Made by a program: the position numbers and the translations under genes. 7,365 nucleotides of DNA from Gammaproteobacteria bacterium (GTDB taxonomy: Bacteria; Pseudomonadota; Gammaproteobacteria; Steroidobacterales; Woeseiaceae), in contig JAOUNK010000166.1 in NCBI GenBank assembly GCA_029881015.1, forward strand, positions 1 to 7,365, written 5' to 3'. The notes beneath the pieces are model-generated. The model was given only the letters and a program-made list of their open reading frames with translations. It was not told the DNA's origin and made no database searches. Positions within the stretch are counted from its first letter, which is position 1; each line of letters opens with the position of its first letter. Positions 5,939-7,365 of the stretch are shown here, one piece after another.

Positions 5939-7033
5939 CGGCCAGTCCCGGCTAACGGTCAGGAAGGAACCGTTCGTGGTCAGCGCCAGCGACCAGAAAG
6001 AAATGGGCGCGGCGAAATCGCCCGACATCGGGAAGAGCATGATGTTGACCGGAATACCCGACGGCAGCTCGCGTGTTGCGCGAGTGAAAATATTGAGCCT
6101 CTCATTGGCACCGATGCGGGTCTTGTCCGACGTCGCCGCGTCCATCGTCGGCATGCCGTCGACCAGCAGGATGATGTTATCGGGGCGCGGCGACAAGGTC
6201 TTGGCGACGGCGAATGCGGAGTGCATGTTGGTCCCGTTCTTCGGCACCGTACGACGCAGGACCCGCACCGCTTCACTGAGCTGTTGACCGTCACCGGCCG
6301 TCAGCCAGACACCCTCGGTGCCGCGCAGAACAGGCTCCGTGATGTTGTTGAACATGTAGATCTGGTACTGGTCGTCCGCCGAGAACTGCGTGGTGAGCCA
6401 GTTGACCGTTGCCACTACCTGGCGCCACTTTCGCGCACGCAATTGCTCGGACTCGGGCCGGTTGCGGCGAATGATGACATTCGCGACGGAATCGCTGAGC
6501 ATGCTCGCCGAACGATCGACCAGGATCAGTGTCCGTTCGCCGCCGAGCCGCAGTCCCGTCAGGTACTGGCGGTCGCCATCGCCCTTGAATTCGCGGATCT
6601 GTTCGCCGGCCTCGTCCTGGTCGGCCTTGATGGCCAGCAGCCGCTTGACCTCTTCGTCGAGCGATTTGATGTCCGACTGCAGTTTCTCCACGCGCTCGAT
6701 CTTGGCCAGCGTGTCCTGGTCGTACTTGTCGAGCTCGGCCTGCAACTCCTGGATCAGCGCGATGATCTGCGCGATCTGGCTGTCAGCGTCTTCTTTCTCG
6801 ACCTCGAGCTTCTGCTTGGTATTGCGCGCCAGTGCGAGGTTCTTGCGGCCTTCGAGCACCTCGATTTCGAGGCGATTGGTCTCCGCCATGAGTTCGCTGT
6901 TGTCGTTCTCGGTCGTCGCATTGACATGCGAGTTGATAATCATGAAGAACAGGATGACCGCACCGAAGCCACAGCTCATGCAGTCGAGGAACGACATGCT
7001 GAAGACTTCCGTCGACCTGCGCCTACGTGCCAT
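5936..7033 (-). CDS. Membrane-anchored VWA protein with long coiled coil (first of pair)
   Basis: The product has 365 residues. It begins MARRRRS, then FSMSFLDCMSCGFGA at residues 11-25 with Asp17, leading into one membrane segment up to about residue 34. Residues 45-150 form a long coiled coil rich in E, K, L and Q. Residues 165-360 are a VWA domain with an intact metal-ion-dependent adhesion site: LVDRSASM at 171-178 (Asp173, Ser175, Ser177), NGTN with Thr268, and LLVDG with Asp292. Such sites bind a divalent metal and often a partner's acidic residue. The N-terminus should be cytoplasmic and the coil and VWA domain periplasmic. I chose ATG 7033 because GGAG lies 8 bases upstream and it gives the same Arg-cluster start as the paralogue; an upstream start at 7051 would add six residues. 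It overlaps the FHA gene by 11 bases. The shape recalls MotB/ExbD stator subunits with VWA in place of a peptidoglycan-binding domain, but that is inference. Confidence 0.88.
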   Translation of the reverse strand: MARRRRSTEVFSMSFLDCMSCGFGAVILFFMIINSHVNATTENDNSELMAETNRLEIEVLEGRKNLALARNTKQKLEVEKEDADSQIAQIIALIQELQAELDKYDQDTLAKIERVEKLQSDIKSLDEEVKRLLAIKADQDEAGEQIREFKGDGDRQYLTGLRLGGERTLILVDRSASMLSDSVANVIIRRNRPESEQLRARKWRQVVATVNWLTTQFSADDQYQIYMFNNITEPVLRGTEGVWLTAGDGQQLSEAVRVLRRTVPKNGTNMHSAFAVAKTLSPRPDNIILLVDGMPTMDAATSDKTRIGANERLNIFTRATRELPSGIPVNIMLFPMSGDFAAPISFWSLALTTNGSFLTVSRDWP

Positions 7034-7365
7034 CTGCCGGCTCCACGACAATCATCCGCAGTTCGACACCCGGGGTCCCGACGCGCAGCACGTCGCCGGT
7101 CTGCAATGCGGCAGACCCGTCAATGCGGTGGCCGTTCAGATAGGTCCCGTAGCGACTGTGGTCCGTGACAATACACTGGCCGTTGCTCGCCGCAATGTCG
7201 CAGTGGCGGCGCGACACACCGGGAATGTCCTGCCCGAGGTCCAGCCAGCGTTCATCCTCCGCCGATTGCGTGCCCAGCCACAGTGGTATTTCGTTAACGG
7301 ACACCGCGTTGTGGCCCAGCAGGATGTGCGTTGGCTGTGCGGCGTGCTGGCGACCGCCGACATCG
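7023..7365 (-). CDS. FHA-domain protein, C-terminal part (cut by window edge)
   Basis: The frame is open from the right edge to a TAG at 7025-7023 and shows 113 residues. A GTG at 7304 could start a 93-residue protein, but the frame stays open beyond it and reads plausible protein (PTHILLGHNAVS), so I treat the gene as partial. The FHA fold is clear: GVSRRH at visible residues 49-54 (Ser51, His54), DHSRYGTYLNG at 68-78 (Asn77-Gly78), then LQTGDVLRVG. FHA domains bind phosphothreonine peptides and usually act in the cytoplasm downstream of Ser/Thr kinases. The Arg usually found in the early GR motif is not obvious (LGTQS at 30-34), so phosphopeptide binding is uncertain. The gene overlaps the first VWA gene by 11 bases, so the two are surely cotranscribed. 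Confidence 0.85.
   Translation of the reverse strand, partial: DVGGRQHAAQPTHILLGHNAVSVNEIPLWLGTQSAEDERWLDLGQDIPGVSRRHCDIAASNGQCIVTDHSRYGTYLNGHRIDGSAALQTGDVLRVGTPGVELRMIVVEPADGT

Noticed and set aside
4922..7168. A 748-codon open frame on the plus strand across both VWA genes
   Set aside because: It is antisense to two genes with clear VWA motifs, membrane modules and ribosome sites. Its translation shows no recognisable domain, and long antisense frames are common in GC-rich DNA with strong third-position bias.
1..7365. Known defence, toxin-antitoxin, CRISPR or mobile-element features
   Set aside because: I saw no regular direct-repeat array, transposase, integrase, terminal repeats, tRNA-like cloverleaf or rRNA segment. 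The MotB-like module recalls Zorya only in general layout, and no Zorya-type nuclease or helicase gene is present.

Overview
The window looks like chromosomal DNA of a GC-rich Gram-negative bacterium, most likely a free-living or marine gammaproteobacterium. The evidence is lipoprotein and Sec-type signal peptides, an OmpA-family envelope protein, strong GC preference at third codon positions and Shine-Dalgarno-led operons. The exact lineage cannot be fixed from the sequence. I see no mobile element, CRISPR array, tRNA or rRNA.

Left part, 1-2677. A secreted protein runs off the left edge on the minus strand (only its signal peptide is visible). After a 285-base intergenic stretch with a cluster of CACAAC half-sites come three plus-strand genes: a small cysteine-rich protein (403-777), a lipoprotein with a C-terminal calcium-loop-like motif (871-1845) and an orphan ParA/MinD-type ATPase (1907-2677). 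The last one collides tail-to-tail with the next gene, overlapping it by 9 bases.

Middle part, 2669-3993, minus strand. This is a two-gene metabolic unit joined by an ATGA overlap: pterin-4a-carbinolamine dehydratase (phhB type) followed by a PLP-dependent threonine/serine dehydratase of the short form without an ACT domain. A very clear rho-independent terminator (4031-4062) separates it from the gene upstream.

Right part, 4082-7365, minus strand. In the order of transcription there is an FHA-domain protein (cut by the right edge), two consecutive paralogous VWA proteins, and then an OmpA-family protein with a glycine zipper that resembles PdsO. The FHA and first VWA genes overlap by 11 bases, and the two VWA genes are 9 bases apart with the ribosome site of the second built over the stop codon of the first. 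Both VWA proteins start with an Arg cluster and a nearly identical FSxSFLDCxxCGFGAxI motif leading into a single membrane segment, then a long coiled coil, then a periplasmic VWA domain. This layout recalls MotB/ExbD-type stator subunits with the peptidoglycan-binding domain replaced by VWA. My inference is that the genes encode an envelope-spanning assembly in which the FHA protein acts in the cytoplasm, the VWA pair spans the inner membrane and the OmpA protein anchors to peptidoglycan. This is the most interesting part of the window and its missing partners probably lie just beyond the right edge.
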